Positions 62,112 to 64,000 of a stretch of DNA of 64,000 nucleotides are shown piece by piece. Location of the stretch: NCBI GenBank assembly GCA_027484655.1, contig JAIXSM010000028.1:62001-126000 (forward strand), given 5' to 3'. A model generated the notes under the pieces. It saw only the letters and a list, made by a program, of their open reading frames with translations. It had not been told where the DNA came from and searched no databases. The stretch is from Hyphomicrobiales bacterium (lineage in GTDB: Bacteria; Pseudomonadota; Alphaproteobacteria; Rhizobiales; Beijerinckiaceae). How positions within the stretch are numbered: the stretch's first letter is position 1; each line of letters opens with the position of its first letter. A program made the position numbers and the translations under genes.

Positions 62112-64000
62112 TTGAAGCACCCGGACGAGCATCGTCTCACCAAGCGCGCGACTGCGGCGTTCGCCACGCGCGTCTACCTGATCGCCCTTGTCCTTGCCGT
62201 GGCTGCGCCCGCGCTCGCGCTCACCGGTTACCTGCTCTTCCGTTTCGCTGACGCCGAGCGCGCGCGCGTTGAGAATCACCTGCGGGAAGAGGCGAAAAAC
62301 ATCGTCACGGTCCTCGACCGGCGCGTGAGCGGCATGATCGAGGCGCTTGAGCTGCTCGCCCTCACCCACGATTTCGCCAACGAGGACATGCGGCAGTTCT
62401 ATGAACGCGCCGGGCGCGCGCGCAAGATTCTTGGTCGCAACGTGGTGTTGCGGGATCTTGAGGGCCGCCAGATCGTCAACCCTCGCGCGCCATGGGGCGA
62501 GCCCCTTCCCATCGTCCTCCTGCCCAGCGATCAGGCGGCGCTGGAGCACGACGCGCCGCAAATATCGGATGTGTTTAAAAGCCCGGCGGATGGCGCGCCC
62601 ATCGTCTCGGTGGTGATCCCGATCCGTATCGAGGACCTTCCCGCCTACCTGCTCAACCTCTCCCACGACCTTGAGTTCTTCGCCGCGCTTTTGCGCGACG
62701 TTCGATTGCCGAAAGGGCGGATTGGATCATTGGCGGACTCCACCGGGCGCGTGGTCGCCCGCATGCGGGACGGTGCGGCTTTTGAGGGTCGCCCGGACCC
62801 CGCTGTCGGGCCTGGTCCCGAAGGGGCCATCGTCAGCCACATGAGCACGGGCGAGCGCGTGCTGGTGGGCTGGGCCACATCAGACTTCGGCGACTGGCGC
62901 GGCATGTCCATCGTGCCCTATGCGCTCATTGACGCGCCGCGGCGCGAAGCGCTTGGGGCGCTGGTCGCCCTTGGCGGCGCCGTCTTGCTGGTCGGCGCAG
63001 CGCTGGCGTGGGTCGTCGGCGCCCGCATATCCAAGGCGCTGCGCACGCTGACGCAAGCAAGCATCGAGTTGGGCGCGCGGCGCAAGGCGCCAGTGGTCCG
63101 CACGCCCCTGTCGGAGGTCAACGAAATCGGCGAAGCCCTGCGGGGAGCGGGCGCCAGGCTTGAAGAAAACGAGGCGCGTCTGGAGAAAGCGCTCGCAGCC
63201 GCGCACATGTACGCCTTCGAGTGGTCGGGCGAAAGCCGGGCTATCGTGCGCAGCGCCAGTTCCAACCTCGTTCTCGGCGAGACCAGAAACGACATGCGGG
63301 ATGGCCTGCGGGGCGAGTTGGTCGCCCGCATTCACCCGGCGGACCAGCCCATGTTCCAGCGGGCTTTGCGTGGCGTCGCGCCCGACAAGCCGGCGTATTG
63401 CGTGGAGTACCGCTACATCCGCCCGGATGGCGAGACCATCTGGCTGCAAACCAGCGGCGTTGGCGAGTTTGGCCCATCGGGACAGCAATTGCGTGTGACT
63501 GGTTTCACGCGCGACATCACAGCCCGGAAGCAGGCGGAAATCCGGCAGTCGCTTCTCGTGCGCGAGTTGCACCATCGCGTGAAGAACAATCTCGCCACGG
63601 TGCTGGCGCTCGCCAATCTGTCGGCGCGCAACGCCACGAGCGTGGAGGATTACAAGACGAAGCTCCGGGCGCGCATCCACAGCATGGCGCGCAGCCATGC
63701 GCTCCTGAACGAGGCCTCGTTCCGGACCGCCTACTTGCGCAATGTGCTCCAGGATGAACTGGAGCCCTACGCCCAGGGGAGCATCGACCGGATCCGCATC
63801 GAGGGGCCGGACGTGGACCTGCCGGCGGAAGCTGCGCTCGCGCTGGCCATGGCGGTGCATGAACTCGCCACCAACGCCGGAAAGTACGGCGCGCTCTCAA
63901 CGGAGAAAGGACGGGTGGACGTGCGCTGGGAGCGCCTCGAGGCGCAGGGGCGCTCACGCCTGCGGCTTCACTGGCGCGAGAGCGGGGGGCCGCCTGTGAC
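62112..64000 (+). CDS. HWE-family sensor histidine kinase (3' end outside window)
   Basis: The frame is open to the right edge. The likely start is a TTG at 62112 with GGAG about 9 nt upstream; no earlier ATG fits. The protein has a transmembrane helix (VYLIALVLAVAAPALALTGYLLF), a periplasmic Cache-like region, a second helix (LGALVALGGAVLLVGAALAWVVG), a HAMP-like linker and a PAS module (CVEYRYIRPDGETIWLQTSG). The kinase core has ELHHRVKNNLATV with His488 and HELATNAGKYGALS. It resembles the HWE kinase at 46539 in type but has a different sensor. It is divergent from the leuA leader. Confidence 0.88.
   Translation, partial: MKHPDEHRLTKRATAAFATRVYLIALVLAVAAPALALTGYLLFRFADAERARVENHLREEAKNIVTVLDRRVSGMIEALELLALTHDFANEDMRQFYERAGRARKILGRNVVLRDLEGRQIVNPRAPWGEPLPIVLLPSDQAALEHDAPQISDVFKSPADGAPIVSVVIPIRIEDLPAYLLNLSHDLEFFAALLRDVRLPKGRIGSLADSTGRVVARMRDGAAFEGRPDPAVGPGPEGAIVSHMSTGERVLVGWATSDFGDWRGMSIVPYALIDAPRREALGALVALGGAVLLVGAALAWVVGARISKALRTLTQASIELGARRKAPVVRTPLSEVNEIGEALRGAGARLEENEARLEKALAAAHMYAFEWSGESRAIVRSASSNLVLGETRNDMRDGLRGELVARIHPADQPMFQRALRGVAPDKPAYCVEYRYIRPDGETIWLQTSGVGEFGPSGQQLRVTGFTRDITARKQAEIRQSLLVRELHHRVKNNLATVLALANLSARNATSVEDYKTKLRARIHSMARSHALLNEASFRTAYLRNVLQDELEPYAQGSIDRIRIEGPDVDLPAEAALALAMAVHELATNAGKYGALSTEKGRVDVRWERLEAQGRSRLRLHWRESGGPPV

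Overview
The window is high-GC DNA from a phototrophic alphaproteobacterium. It opens inside a photosynthesis gene cluster with the purple-bacterial order crtE-crtF-bchC-bchX-bchY, and later carries HWE-type histidine kinases and an Omp25/RopB-like beta-barrel of the kind common in Hyphomicrobiales (Rhizobiales). I cannot fix the genus, nor tell an anaerobic purple bacterium from an aerobic anoxygenic phototroph.

Region 1 (1-17905): bacteriochlorophyll and carotenoid genes. On the minus strand, crtE, crtF, bchC, bchX and bchY (cut by the window edge) form one coupled operon. crtD and crtC run divergently on the plus strand. A second minus-strand operon holds a cytochrome P450, an ATP-grasp enzyme, phytoene synthase crtB and a 46-residue membrane microprotein. 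Next come a plus-strand membrane protein and a third minus-strand operon, dxs-bchO-crtI. Cytochrome c2 and hemE follow on the plus strand. Precursor supply (Dxs, CrtE), carotenoid synthesis (CrtB, CrtI, CrtC, CrtD, CrtF), tetrapyrrole steps (HemE, BchC/X/Y/O) and the electron carrier therefore lie together. Four perfect TGT-N12-ACA boxes (PpsR/CrtJ operator consensus) sit in the control regions, which ties the P450/ATP-grasp operon to the photosynthesis regulon.

Region 2 (17990-42597): a catabolic and uptake region. It has five Bug/TctC-type periplasmic binding proteins with no TctA/TctB membrane partners. Between them are a flavin monooxygenase, two short-chain dehydrogenases, a luciferase-like monooxygenase, two alpha/beta hydrolases, a maleate-isomerase-family protein, an acyl-CoA dehydrogenase, an ornithine-cyclodeaminase-family protein, an MFS transporter and a 31-residue membrane microprotein. 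A complete Dpp/Opp-type ABC transporter with two paralogous binding proteins follows, then a hydantoin-racemase-like protein. Substrates are unknown.

Region 3 (42617-51834): an OmpR-type response regulator, a hybrid histidine kinase, an HWE histidine kinase with an FNR/FixK-like box upstream, a thiamine-diphosphate enzyme and an AraC-family regulator.

Region 4 (52219-59427): a compact integrative element of about 7.1 kb in a tRNA-Lys(CTT) gene, bounded by 51-bp direct repeats. It carries two tyrosine recombinases, a RopB-like outer-membrane protein, an ORF pair that may be joined by -1 frameshifting at A_AAA_AAG, a ribbon-helix-helix protein coupled to a 54-residue ORF, a possible HUH-type Rep/relaxase-like protein beside a hairpin, and a DUF6641-like protein. 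It is visibly more AT-rich than its surroundings.

Region 5 (59544-64000): a lipoprotein, leuA with a leucine-rich leader-peptide attenuator candidate, and a second HWE histidine kinase cut by the right edge. No CRISPR array or rRNA was seen.
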